A DNA stretch of 7,184 nucleotides from Chthoniobacterales bacterium (GTDB taxonomy: Bacteria > Verrucomicrobiota > Verrucomicrobiia > Chthoniobacterales > UBA10450): NCBI GenBank assembly GCA_025980625.1, contig JAICXG010000148.1, positions 1 through 7,184 of the forward strand, given 5' to 3'. The translations under genes and the position numbers were made by a program. Position 1 is the stretch's first letter. Each line of letters begins with the position of its first letter. Shown one piece after another: positions 1-6,091 of this stretch. Under the pieces are notes generated by a model. It made no database searches. It was not told the origin of the DNA and worked only from the letters and a program-made list of their open reading frames with translations.

Positions 1-1068
1 GATCTTGTGCGGTCGGCGCACGAGGAAGGAATCCGCACTCTTCTCACCGCCGATGTGTATGGAGAAGGCGAGGCCGACCGCTTGCTCGGCGAGGCGCTCG
101 AAGGATTCCCACGCGATAACTACTCTTTGGTCGGGGCGATCGGGCACGACTTTTATCATGGGCAACGCGACGGCGCGAAAGGCTTCCCGCGCTTCACGAA
201 TCCGATGCTGCGCAAACCGGCGGAGTACGCGAGCTATCTTCGTTTCGCAGCCGAGAAAGCGCTTGAACGTTGCCGAGCCGATCGTTTCGATCTTCTCCTG
301 CTGCATAATCCCGACGCGACCGGCTATACGTCCGACGCGGTCTGGAAAGGGATGGAGAAACTGAAGGATGCTGGCCTAACGAGTCAGCTCGGCGTCGCGC
401 CCGGGCCGGCGAATGGTTTTACTCTCGATCTGATTCTTTGCCTCGAACGTTTCCAAGGATTGATCGATTGGGCGATGATCATTCTGAATCCGCTCGAGCC
501 GTGGCCCGGCCGGCTTTCTCTTCCCGCGGCGGAAAAGACGAACACAAAAATCCTAACGCGAGTGGTGGATTACGGCGGCCTTTTTCACGATGACGTCAAG
601 CCGCAGCACACCTTTGGCGCGCGCGATCATCGCAAGTTCCGGCCGGCCGGCTGGGTAGAGGCCGGGATGGAAAAAATCGAGAGGATGCGCCCCATCGCGG
701 AAGCACATGGCCTAACGATGTTGCAACTGGCGTGTATCTGGAATCTTCAGCACGACCCAGTGCGGAGCGTCGTTCCGACCTTGATCGAGGAAGCCGGCGC
801 CGACGGCAAGCCGATCGAGCGCAAGCTCGAGGAACTGGCCGCGCTGCCGGAAATCAGTCTCACGCCGGAGGAATTCGGACGCATTGCCGAGATCGGGAAC
901 AATGCCAATTGCATGTCGCTCAAAGGTGGCAGCGCTGAATACACGGGCGAGCCGCTGCCGGATCGTTGGTCGCTCAACCCGGAGTTGAGCGCAGTCGCAG
1001 AGCGCTGGCGCATCAATCCGGCGGAAGATCTGGCCAACCCGATGCAACCAGTCGAGGCTGCTGGATAA
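1..1068 (+). CDS. Aldo/keto reductase-fold protein, 5'-truncated by the window edge
   Basis: The reading frame is open from the first base (D-L-V-R-S-A-H-E-E-G-I-R), so the true start lies upstream; the GTG at base 7 is probably an internal Val. The visible 355 residues resemble an aldo/keto reductase TIM barrel. Counting that Val as 1, they show TADVYG (residues 14-19), an E-A-D-R-L-L-G-E-A-L helix, DLLLLHNPD (95-103) and GLTSQLGVAPGPANG. The usual tetrad is Asp, Tyr, Lys, His. Tyr18 and His100 are present, but the Asp position is Leu13 (LLTADVY instead of a D-T-A-x-x-Y pattern) and the Lys position in the second strand reads LVGAIG, with no Lys. The protein therefore looks like a divergent branch that may not do standard NADPH-dependent carbonyl reduction. 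The substrate is unknown. Two full GCCTAACGA motifs and one partial copy lie inside. The stop at 1066-1068 is directly followed by TCGTTAGGC. Fold assignment is fairly sure, function is not. Confidence 0.85.
   Translation, partial: DLVRSAHEEGIRTLLTADVYGEGEADRLLGEALEGFPRDNYSLVGAIGHDFYHGQRDGAKGFPRFTNPMLRKPAEYASYLRFAAEKALERCRADRFDLLLLHNPDATGYTSDAVWKGMEKLKDAGLTSQLGVAPGPANGFTLDLILCLERFQGLIDWAMIILNPLEPWPGRLSLPAAEKTNTKILTRVVDYGGLFHDDVKPQHTFGARDHRKFRPAGWVEAGMEKIERMRPIAEAHGLTMLQLACIWNLQHDPVRSVVPTLIEEAGADGKPIERKLEELAALPEISLTPEEFGRIAEIGNNANCMSLKGGSAEYTGEPLPDRWSLNPELSAVAERWRINPAEDLANPMQPVEAAG
374..382 (+). repeat. Recurring 9-mer GCCTAACGA, copy 1
   Basis: Inside the aldo/keto reductase-like gene, read as GGC CTA ACG A (Gly-Leu-Thr). 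One of seven exact 9-mers in the window. Confidence 0.7.
710..718 (+). repeat. Recurring 9-mer GCCTAACGA, copy 2
   Basis: Second copy in the aldo/keto reductase-like gene, in the same codon phase (GGC CTA ACG A). Confidence 0.7.
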
Positions 1069-1077
1069 TCGTTAGGC
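1069..1077 (-). repeat. Recurring 9-mer (TCGTTAGGC on +), copy 3
   Basis: Lies immediately after the TAA stop of the aldo/keto reductase-like gene, in the short gap before sufS. Confidence 0.7.
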
Positions 1078-1121
1078 ATCTGCGGGGTAGCGCGCGAGGC
1101 GAGGCGGGCCCACATTAGCGC

Positions 1122-2354
1122 GTGCACAAAAGCGCCCTTATCGACTGGGAGAAAATCCGGGCCGACTTCCCAATTCTGGACCAGCAGGTGCGGGATCAGC
1201 CGTTGATTTATTTCGATAACGCGGCGACCACACAAAAACCGCGCGCAGTGATAGAGACGCTGCGGAATTACTACGAACACGACAACGCCAACGTGCATCG
1301 CGGCCTGCACGAGCTGAGCTCGCGCGCCACCGAAGCCTATGAACGATCGCGCCAGCGCGTAGCCGAGTTCATCGGCGCGGAGAGTGAGGAGGAAATCGTT
1401 TTCACTCGCGGCACAACCGAGAGCATCAACCTCGTCGCGCAGGCTTGGGGCGGAAAGTTTCTACGGCCGGGCAACGTGGTTTTGCTCACCGAGATGGAAC
1501 ACCACAGCAATCTCGTGCCCTGGCAATTGATCGCCGAAAAGACCGGCGCAGAGTTGCGCTTCGTTCCGGTGCGAGACGATGGCACGCTCGCGCTCGAGAA
1601 GCTCTCGTCCCTGCTCACGAAGGAAGTGAAGATGTTCGCCTTCACTCATATCTCCAACTCGTTAGGCACAATCAATCCGGTGACCGAGCTGTGCGCTCGC
1701 GCCCGCGCCATCGGAGCGCTCACCCTCGTCGATCTCGCGCAAAGCATCGGTCATATACCGGTCAATGTCCGCGAGCTGGGTTGTGACTTGGCGGCCTTCT
1801 CCGGGCACAAAATGGCGGGGCCGACCGGCATTGGCGTCCTCTACGGCCGTCGGGAAATTCTCGAGGCCATTCCGCCCTGGCAGGGTGGCGGGGAAATGAT
1901 CACGAGCGTGACTTTGCAAAAGACAACCTTCAAAAGATCCCCGCACCGTTTCGAAGCAGGCACGCCTGACATTGCCGGCGCGATTGGCCTCGCCGCAGCC
2001 ATTGATTATCTCGAGCGGATCGGCCGGGCCGATATTTTTCAACACGATTCGCGCCTGACCTCCTACGCTATGGAACGGCTCACGGAAATCCCGAGCCTTC
2101 GCCTCCTTGGCCCGCCCGCTCCGCGCGGTGCCCTCGTCGGCTTTGTCATGGCCGCGGCGCATCCGCACGACCTGACCACTTTTGCTGACCAACGCGGTCT
2201 GGCTCTCCGCGGCGGACATCATTGCAATCAACCGCTGATGCGCAGGTTCGGTTTGCCGGGGACGACCCGGGCGAGTTTCTATTTCTACAACACGCTCGAA
2301 GAGATCGATCGGATGGTCGAAATTCTCCGCGACGCGGTGCATTTCTTTGCGTGA
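1122..2354 (+). CDS. sufS: Cysteine desulfurase SufS (class V aminotransferase fold)
   Basis: A 410-residue PLP enzyme that removes sulfur from L-cysteine, giving alanine and a persulfide for Fe-S cluster assembly in the cytoplasm. Visible landmarks are YFDNAATTQKP (30-40), TRGTTESINLVA (95-106), EMEHHSN (124-130, the PLP-stacking His), VDLAQSIGH (Asp204 and Gln207 contact PLP), SGHKMAGPTGIG (Lys230 forms the PLP Schiff base) and RGGHHCNQPLM (Cys368 is the persulfide cysteine). The length and the HHC loop fit group II SufS rather than IscS/NifS. Small departures from the common forms are DLAQ for DGAQ and RGGHHCN for RTGHHCA. The start is GTG at 1122: an in-frame TAG at 1116-1118 rules out anything further upstream, and the next residues match the usual SufS N-terminus (IRADFPIL). 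No close Shine-Dalgarno sequence is seen; GAGG copies lie about 17 or more bases away. The gene overlaps sufU at its 3' end. Identity is secure. Confidence 0.96.
   Translation: MHKSALIDWEKIRADFPILDQQVRDQPLIYFDNAATTQKPRAVIETLRNYYEHDNANVHRGLHELSSRATEAYERSRQRVAEFIGAESEEEIVFTRGTTESINLVAQAWGGKFLRPGNVVLLTEMEHHSNLVPWQLIAEKTGAELRFVPVRDDGTLALEKLSSLLTKEVKMFAFTHISNSLGTINPVTELCARARAIGALTLVDLAQSIGHIPVNVRELGCDLAAFSGHKMAGPTGIGVLYGRREILEAIPPWQGGGEMITSVTLQKTTFKRSPHRFEAGTPDIAGAIGLAAAIDYLERIGRADIFQHDSRLTSYAMERLTEIPSLRLLGPPAPRGALVGFVMAAAHPHDLTTFADQRGLALRGGHHCNQPLMRRFGLPGTTRASFYFYNTLEEIDRMVEILRDAVHFFA
1659..1667 (-). repeat. Recurring 9-mer (TCGTTAGGC on +), copy 4
   Basis: Inside sufS, read as TCG TTA GGC (Ser-Leu-Gly of ISNSLGTIN). 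Confidence 0.7.
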
Positions 2355-2818
2355 ATTCCGATCTCGAAGAGCTTTATCAGGAAGTGATCCTCGATCACTC
2401 CCGGCGCCCCCGAAATTTCGGCGAGTTACCCGATGCGGGGGTCCGCGTGCATGGCGATAATCCCTCCTGCGGCGACGAAATCCATCTCGCGGTTAAGTTC
2501 GGGGCCGATGGCGCGGTCGAAGACATCCGTTTTACCGGTCAGGGTTGCGCGATCAGCCAGGCCTCGGCATCGCTCATGACGATGAAACTCAAGGGCAAAA
2601 GCCGGGCGGAAGCGACATTGCTCTTGCGCGCTTTCCAAGATCTCGTGACGAGCGACGTCGCCGCAGCGCCACCCTCGTTAGGCGATCTCCGCCTCTTGCG
2701 GGGCGTGCGGAAATTCCCGCAGCGGGTCAAATGCGCCATCCTTTCCTGGCGGGCCTTTGAACAGGCGCTGCAGACGCCCTCCGGCGAAGCTGCCATCTCG
2801 ACCGAAGCTGATTCATAG
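2351..2818 (+). CDS. sufU: SufU-type Zn-dependent sulfurtransferase / Fe-S assembly protein
   Basis: A 155-residue IscU-like protein that accepts persulfide sulfur from SufS and passes it to the SufBCD scaffold. The zinc-site residues of the SufU family are all visible: Cys40 and Asp42 in GDNPSCGDEI, Cys66 in TGQGCAISQASAS, and Cys128 in RVKCAILSW. The segment of roughly 20 residues between the second and third Cys that sets SufU apart from IscU is also present (residues about 82-115). The GTG start at 2351 overlaps the sufS TGA as GTGA, so translation is probably coupled. A longer frame reaching back to 2222 would sit inside sufS and adds nothing family-like, so it is rejected. A TCGTTAGGC motif (2675-2683) encodes Ser-Leu-Gly near residues 109-111. 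No sufB, sufC or sufD is visible, so these partners must be encoded elsewhere or outside the window. Confidence 0.94.
   Translation: MNSDLEELYQEVILDHSRRPRNFGELPDAGVRVHGDNPSCGDEIHLAVKFGADGAVEDIRFTGQGCAISQASASLMTMKLKGKSRAEATLLLRAFQDLVTSDVAAAPPSLGDLRLLRGVRKFPQRVKCAILSWRAFEQALQTPSGEAAISTEADS
2675..2683 (-). repeat. Recurring 9-mer (TCGTTAGGC on +), copy 5
   Basis: Inside sufU, read as TCG TTA GGC (Ser-Leu-Gly). Confidence 0.7.
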
Positions 2819-3001
2819 GCAGTGACTCCCCCGCCGTGAGTGACTAACGAATGGATGAATGAATTGCGCCACGAGTAACTGCAGACTTGCTCACCTCGCT
2901 CGCTTTTCCGCCTTGCCTATCTTTTGCGCTGCGTAAGATAGTAGCGTTCGAGCAGGAAGAGGAGGCACTTCCAGCGATCGTGCTTTCGGCCGAGCGCGAT
3001 C
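2819..3001. other. Convergent intergenic region between sufU and the TonB_C-like gene
   Basis: No independent gene is seen. The stretch holds the direct repeat AGTGACT (2821-2827 and 2839-2845), a variant of the window's recurring motif (GACTAACGA, 2842-2850), and an inverted repeat around 2917-2941. On the minus strand, one frame is open through the region and ends at 2917 with a protein-like stretch (RWKCLLFLLERYY), but it has no start of its own; this is discussed as a finding. Confidence 0.5.
2917..2941. terminator. Possible bidirectional hairpin terminator
   Basis: CTATCTT (2917-2923) and AAGATAG (2935-2941) form a 7-bp stem around an 11-base loop, between two convergent genes where a shared terminator would be expected. 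The stem is AT-rich and neither side has a clear T-tract, so the call is weak. Confidence 0.25.
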
Positions 3002-3817
3002 TTAGAACATCCCGAAATCGGCGACGACGTTGATTCCGCCCGCCGCCGGCTTGCCGTTCTCGTAGGCGGGAGTGAAGTTTGAATGCCGCACCGCGTCGTC
3101 GAGTAATCTACCGAGGCCGCTGCCTCTGGGACTCTCCGAGATCGCCGACGTGCCTGTCACTTTACCTTCGTGATCGACATTTACGACCACCTCCGCCCGG
3201 CCCGCGACGAGGATTCCTTTGGTCAGTTTCGCGATCTCCTGCTCGAGCGCGTGGCGCAATCCGCCGACCAATTGCGGCTGAATGTAATTCTCAAACTTGC
3301 TGACCCGGTCGCGGTCATGCGTGGCGAGCGACACGACGATGACTTCCTCGCCGTTCTCGTGCAAGAACAGGACCGTGCCGCCGACGTAAACGCGCACCGG
3401 TTTTCCGTTGACAGTTGCGGGTGTGAAGTGCCCCCAATCGAGCGCCTTTTGCACAGCGTCTTTGAACGCTTCGTTCTTTCCCACGAGCGCGTCGGTGGTC
3501 TCGACTGTGCCGGTCTCTGTGATGTCACAGTAGAATTGCACCGCGCTGTCGAGCTTCGCTGTCTGCGGATCTTTGGGGAAATGTAGATAGGCAGCGATCG
3601 AGTCGGGATTCTGCTGGTCGACGATGGCCGGCGTGATCGGGCCGGTAATGGGCTGAGCGACCCGGTTTACCTCGGCGACCTGTTTGGCGCCGCTGGATGG
3701 CGTAGGAGAAGTCGCCGGCGCGGCTTTTTCAGCTTTGCGCTGGCAGGCAGGGGTTATGGCGAAGAGCCAGCAGCCCAGCAAAAGCGCCAGCCGGCGGGCA
3801 GAAAAATTTTCCATCAT
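3002..3817 (-). CDS. Exported protein with two TonB-C-terminal-like domains, possible lipoprotein
   Basis: About 271 residues. The start is placed at the ATG pair at 3817/3814; a longer GTG start at 3865 would add a non-signal-like leader and run into the divergent neighbour's upstream region. The N-terminus (MMENFSARRL, then a hydrophobic stretch ending ITPACQRK) is a signal sequence. Cys25 could be lipidated, though Thr at -3 is not an ideal lipobox. A Pro/Ser/Ala/Lys linker follows. Two similar domains come next, about residues 92-154 and 205-271. Each has a beta strand (AVQFYCDITETG; AEVVVNVDHEG), an amphipathic helix (FKDAVQKALDW; LGRLLDDAVRHS) and the TonB_C-type signature FTPA-x-x-NGKP (131-140 and 248-257). 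There is no separate Pro-rich periplasm-spanning rod or transmembrane anchor as in true TonB, so a direct role in energy transduction is doubtful; a periplasmic or envelope partner-binding role is an inference. It is convergent with sufU and divergent from the metal-binding protein gene. Confidence 0.8.
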   Translation of the reverse strand: MMENFSARRLALLLGCWLFAITPACQRKAEKAAPATSPTPSSGAKQVAEVNRVAQPITGPITPAIVDQQNPDSIAAYLHFPKDPQTAKLDSAVQFYCDITETGTVETTDALVGKNEAFKDAVQKALDWGHFTPATVNGKPVRVYVGGTVLFLHENGEEVIVVSLATHDRDRVSKFENYIQPQLVGGLRHALEQEIAKLTKGILVAGRAEVVVNVDHEGKVTGTSAISESPRGSGLGRLLDDAVRHSNFTPAYENGKPAAGGINVVADFGMF

Positions 3818-3924
3818 CGACCGCTGGACGTAACCTCTGCCCTCGGCTTGTGCAAGTGACTGCACTGATCGGGAACAGGCCGCTGTTGCCAGCGAGGCGA
3901 TTTGATGCGCAGAATGTTTTTCTG
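3818..3924. promoter_or_regulatory. Divergent intergenic region with a small dyad
   Basis: About 107 bases separate the two divergent start codons, so promoters for both genes should lie here or just inside. The dyad GTGCA-AGTGAC-TGCAC (3850-3865) lies near the centre and could be an operator. No convincing -35/-10 pair is visible, and neither start has a good Shine-Dalgarno sequence. Confidence 0.3.
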
Positions 3925-5127
3925 ATGGTGCAACGTTTTCTCCCCCTCATGCAATTTCGAACGCCGATCCTCGGCCCGCTTTGCTGCGCTTGCGCAATGC
4001 TCATTACACCCATGACGGCAGCCGAGCTCAAGCCGATCACCCTCGCGGTCGAGCAACCGGTCACGCCCGGCGAACGATATCGCTGTGCGATGCACCCGGA
4101 AGTGGTGGGAAACAAGGGTGCGATCTGTCCGAAATGCGGGATGCCGCTGAGCAGCCTGGTCCGCGTCTCGGGCGATGCTGGGCTGGTGGGGATGCGTCGC
4201 TACACGATTAAAGCGCAGGTGGAAACCGATGCGCCTCTCGAGGTCGACCAAGAGGTGCAAGCCCATCTTCGCCTAACGAGTATAACGACCGGACAACCGG
4301 TTACACTGGACGACTTGCGCGAGGTACACACCCGCAAGATCCACCTCCTCCTCAACGATGGGAGCTTGATCGATTACCATCACATCCATCCGACGCCCAG
4401 CACTATCCCGGGCCGCTACGACTTCAGTTTTACTCCGAAAATGCCGGGCCCTTATCGTGTCTGGGCGGATCTCCAGCCGGTTGCGACCGATGTCCAGGAG
4501 TTTGCGATGGCCTTGATCCTGGCCGATTCTCATGCCGCGCCACTCCAGCGCGAGCCGGATCGCCTAACGACGTCGGTGAACGGCTTGCATTACACGCTCG
4601 CCTTCGATCGCCCGCTCAAGACGGGCGAGCCGGCGCTCGGAACGCTGTGCGTCACGCGCGGTGACGGCAATGGATTCGATCAATTGGAGCCGGTGATGGG
4701 TGCCTTCGCCCATATCGTCGCTTTTCGGGAGGACCGGACGACGGCGCTACACATTCATCCGGAAATCGCACGACCATTGGCGGCGAGCGATCGCGGCGGG
4801 CCCGACCTGCACTTTCGCTTCTATGCAGTCAAGCCCGGTTTCTACCGCTTGTTCGTGCAGGTGCAGCGCGACGGGGTGCAGGAATTCGCTTCCTTTGCCG
4901 TAAACGTCGCGCTCGGCCCGATGCCGCCTGGCTCGGAAAAAAATAACTGTTCATCGGGCAAAAGCAGCCCGACAGTTTTCCACTATGGCATACGAACTAC
5001 CCAAATTACCCTACCCAAACGACGCACTGGAACCGCATATCGACGCGAAGACGATGGAGATTCATCACGACAAACATCACGCGGCGTATGTCGCCAACCT
5101 GAACAAGGCGATCGAAGGCAAACCTGA
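3925..5127 (+). CDS. Exported metal-binding protein: HMBD motif plus duplicated HxHP domain
   Basis: Start chosen at ATG 3925 (ATG 3949 is also possible; GTG 3850 gives no better leader). The N-terminus is a signal peptide with a likely cut after MTAA. Residues 52-75 form a heavy-metal-binding-domain motif, YRCAMHPEV...CPKCGMPL (Cys54, Cys68, Cys71), as seen in CusB-like and P-type ATPase-associated proteins. Two related beta domains follow, at about 92-200 and 220-327. Each contains a His-rich 26-residue block that aligns without gaps and ends in HIHP (131-156 and 254-279), followed by P-G-x-Y-R and then VQEFA (190-194 and 318-322). Periplasmic copper or other metal binding is inferred. The domain ends near residue 327. 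In the sequence as given, the frame continues about 70 more residues, the last 47 or so overlapping the superoxide dismutase gene, with no domain character (Arg/Thr-rich). An A7 run at 4937-4943 followed by an out-of-frame TAA at 4944-4946 suggests the natural end is 4946. Family known in outline; exact function unknown. Confidence 0.8.
   Translation: MVQRFLPLMQFRTPILGPLCCACAMLITPMTAAELKPITLAVEQPVTPGERYRCAMHPEVVGNKGAICPKCGMPLSSLVRVSGDAGLVGMRRYTIKAQVETDAPLEVDQEVQAHLRLTSITTGQPVTLDDLREVHTRKIHLLLNDGSLIDYHHIHPTPSTIPGRYDFSFTPKMPGPYRVWADLQPVATDVQEFAMALILADSHAAPLQREPDRLTTSVNGLHYTLAFDRPLKTGEPALGTLCVTRGDGNGFDQLEPVMGAFAHIVAFREDRTTALHIHPEIARPLAASDRGGPDLHFRFYAVKPGFYRLFVQVQRDGVQEFASFAVNVALGPMPPGSEKNNCSSGKSSPTVFHYGIRTTQITLPKRRTGTAYRREDDGDSSRQTSRGVCRQPEQGDRRQT
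4271..4279 (+). repeat. Recurring 9-mer GCCTAACGA, copy 6
   Basis: Inside the metal-binding protein gene, read as CGC CTA ACG A (Arg-Leu-Thr). Confidence 0.7.
4562..4570 (+). repeat. Recurring 9-mer GCCTAACGA, copy 7
   Basis: Second copy in the metal-binding protein gene, same phase (CGC CTA ACG A), in the linker between the two HxHP domains. Confidence 0.7.
4945..4979 (+). terminator. Terminator-like hairpin just upstream of the superoxide dismutase start
   Basis: TCGGGC (4954-4959) and GCCCGA (4967-4972) form a perfect 6-bp stem with loop AAAAGCA. It is extended by AACTG (4945-4949) pairing with CAGTT (4973-4977) across a 4-base bulge, and ends in TTTT (4976-4979). It begins on the out-of-frame TAA at 4944-4946 and ends 5 bases before the ATG at 4985. 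It could end the upstream transcript or act as a 5' leader structure for the superoxide dismutase gene. Confidence 0.5.
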
Positions 5128-5608
5128 TCTCGAAGGCAAACCGATCGGAGAGTTGATCGGCAATCTCAGCGCGGTGCCCGAGGAGATTCGCACCGCCGTG
5201 CGGAACAATGGCGGCGGGCACGCCAATCATTCCTTCTTCTGGCAAATCATGGGGCCAAACGGCGGCGGCGAACCAAAGGGCAAACTGGCCGATGACATCA
5301 AATCGAGCTTTGGTAGCTTCGATGCATTCAAGGAAAAACTTGCCGCCGCCGGCGGAAGCCGTTTCGGGAGCGGCTGGGCGTGGTTGATCAAAAACAAAAG
5401 CGGCAAGCTGGAGATTTCTTCGACCGCGAACCAGGACAGCCCGCTCATGGGCAAGGCGATCGCGGGATGTGACGGCACACCGGTGCTCGGCGTCGACGTC
5501 TGGGAGCACGCTTATTATTTGAAATATCAGAATCGCCGACCCGATTATCTCAAGGCCTGGTGGAATACAGTGAACTGGGCGGAAGTTTCCCGGCGTTACG
5601 AAAAGTAG
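4985..5608 (+). CDS. sodA: Superoxide dismutase, Mn/Fe family (Mn-type features)
   Basis: A 207-residue cytoplasmic enzyme converting superoxide to hydrogen peroxide and oxygen; no signal peptide. The four metal ligands are visible: His27 (EIHHDKHH), His82 (GGGHANHSFFW), Asp171 and His175 (DVWEHAYYLKY). The N-terminal helical hairpin (LPYPNDALEPHIDAKTME) and the fold signature GSRFGSGWAWL (124-134) are standard. Gln150 in STANQDSP, the GGGHANH motif and LGVDVWEH point to the Mn-type (SodA) or cambialistic branch rather than Fe-type SodB. Metal choice cannot be settled from sequence alone, so the symbol is tentative. The start is ATG 4985, preceded by a hairpin and T-run rather than a Shine-Dalgarno sequence, so translation initiation may be SD-independent. 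A strong terminator follows 24 bases after the stop. Confidence 0.97.
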   Translation: MAYELPKLPYPNDALEPHIDAKTMEIHHDKHHAAYVANLNKAIEGKPDLEGKPIGELIGNLSAVPEEIRTAVRNNGGGHANHSFFWQIMGPNGGGEPKGKLADDIKSSFGSFDAFKEKLAAAGGSRFGSGWAWLIKNKSGKLEISSTANQDSPLMGKAIAGCDGTPVLGVDVWEHAYYLKYQNRRPDYLKAWWNTVNWAEVSRRYEK

Positions 5609-5632
5609 CCGCACGATCCAACTCACAACAGT

Positions 5633-5666
5633 AAAAGGCGCGTCGTGAATCTAGGCGCGCCTTTTT
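5633..5666 (+). terminator. Rho-independent terminator of the superoxide dismutase gene
   Basis: AAAAGGCGCG (5633-5642) pairs perfectly with CGCGCCTTTT (5656-5665) around a 13-base loop, with a run of five T's (5662-5666). The A-tract on the 5' side makes it potentially active in both directions. A GTG at 5645 in the loop opens the next frame but is not a credible start. Confidence 0.88.
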
Positions 5667-5707
5667 CTTCTCGCGCTCCTCGCTCGCCGATCGGCGCGGG
5701 ACTTCGT

Positions 5708-6091
5708 ATGCTGCACAGGATGAGAAAAATTCTCCCCGCGCTTTTTTGTTTCGTGCTGACCTTTGGGGTTGTGAAAGCGGCGGGGGCGCAGGACACGTTG
5801 GCCGGAGTGGATCTCCTTTATCCGAAGCTGGCCTATCCCGAAGCGGACGCGCGCACTGCGATTAAGAAAGACGACTTGCGCTTTATCGCGGTCGATCGCT
5901 ACGGCAAAGATACACCCGGGGTGAACGGCTATCCGCGCCTGAAAAATCGCTACGGCACCAAATTCGTCAGGCAGCCGTTTCGGATCATCCCTACGGCTTC
6001 GCAGGATTTCAGTTTCAGGATCCGGGCCCGCGCTTACGCCGAGATTTACAACCGAGTCTTACTGCGGCATCTGTTGCGGGGGAAACGTTAG
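5708..6091 (+). CDS. Small secreted basic protein of unknown function
   Basis: The best start is ATG 5708 (MLHRMRKIL) or ATG 5720 (MRKIL); the frame is open back to 5645, but that part is Arg/Ser/Pro-rich and lies in the terminator. A clear Sec signal peptide (Arg-Lys, then a hydrophobic core FCFVLTFGVV) ends in AAGAQD with a probable cut after AGA. The mature part is roughly 100 residues, without Cys and with many Arg/Lys, ending in HLLRGKR. Recognisable stretches are VDLLYPKLAYPEADAR, DLRFIAVDRYG and a C-terminal helix (RAYAEIYNRVLLRHLL). I do not recognise the family. The stop codon TAG (6089-6091) is part of a CGTTAGGC motif, and the carbonic anhydrase ATG is 3 bases downstream, so the two genes are probably co-transcribed and perhaps translationally coupled. 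The signal peptide and ordered codon use support a real gene. Confidence 0.68.
   Translation: MLHRMRKILPALFCFVLTFGVVKAAGAQDTLAGVDLLYPKLAYPEADARTAIKKDDLRFIAVDRYGKDTPGVNGYPRLKNRYGTKFVRQPFRIIPTASQDFSFRIRARAYAEIYNRVLLRHLLRGKR

Noticed and set aside
712..1310. Minus-strand open frames opposite the end of the reductase-like gene and sufS
   Set aside because: They are antisense shadows of two well-supported genes, Arg/Ser-rich and without domain features.
1662..2342. Minus-strand frame of 226 codons opposite sufS
   Set aside because: It lies wholly within sufS, whose motifs are unmistakable; long antisense frames are common in GC-rich codon usage.
2222..2350. Longer N-terminus for sufU
   Set aside because: It would be translated from inside sufS and is not SufU-like; the GTG at 2351 in the GTGA overlap gives the normal N-terminus.
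5006..5626. Minus-strand frame of 206 codons opposite the superoxide dismutase gene
   Set aside because: It is antisense to a gene with all metal ligands in place and has no recognisable features.
5645..5707. GTG start at 5645 for the small secreted protein
   Set aside because: It lies in the loop of the superoxide dismutase terminator and would put a polar leader in front of a clear signal peptide; ATG 5708 or 5720 fits better.
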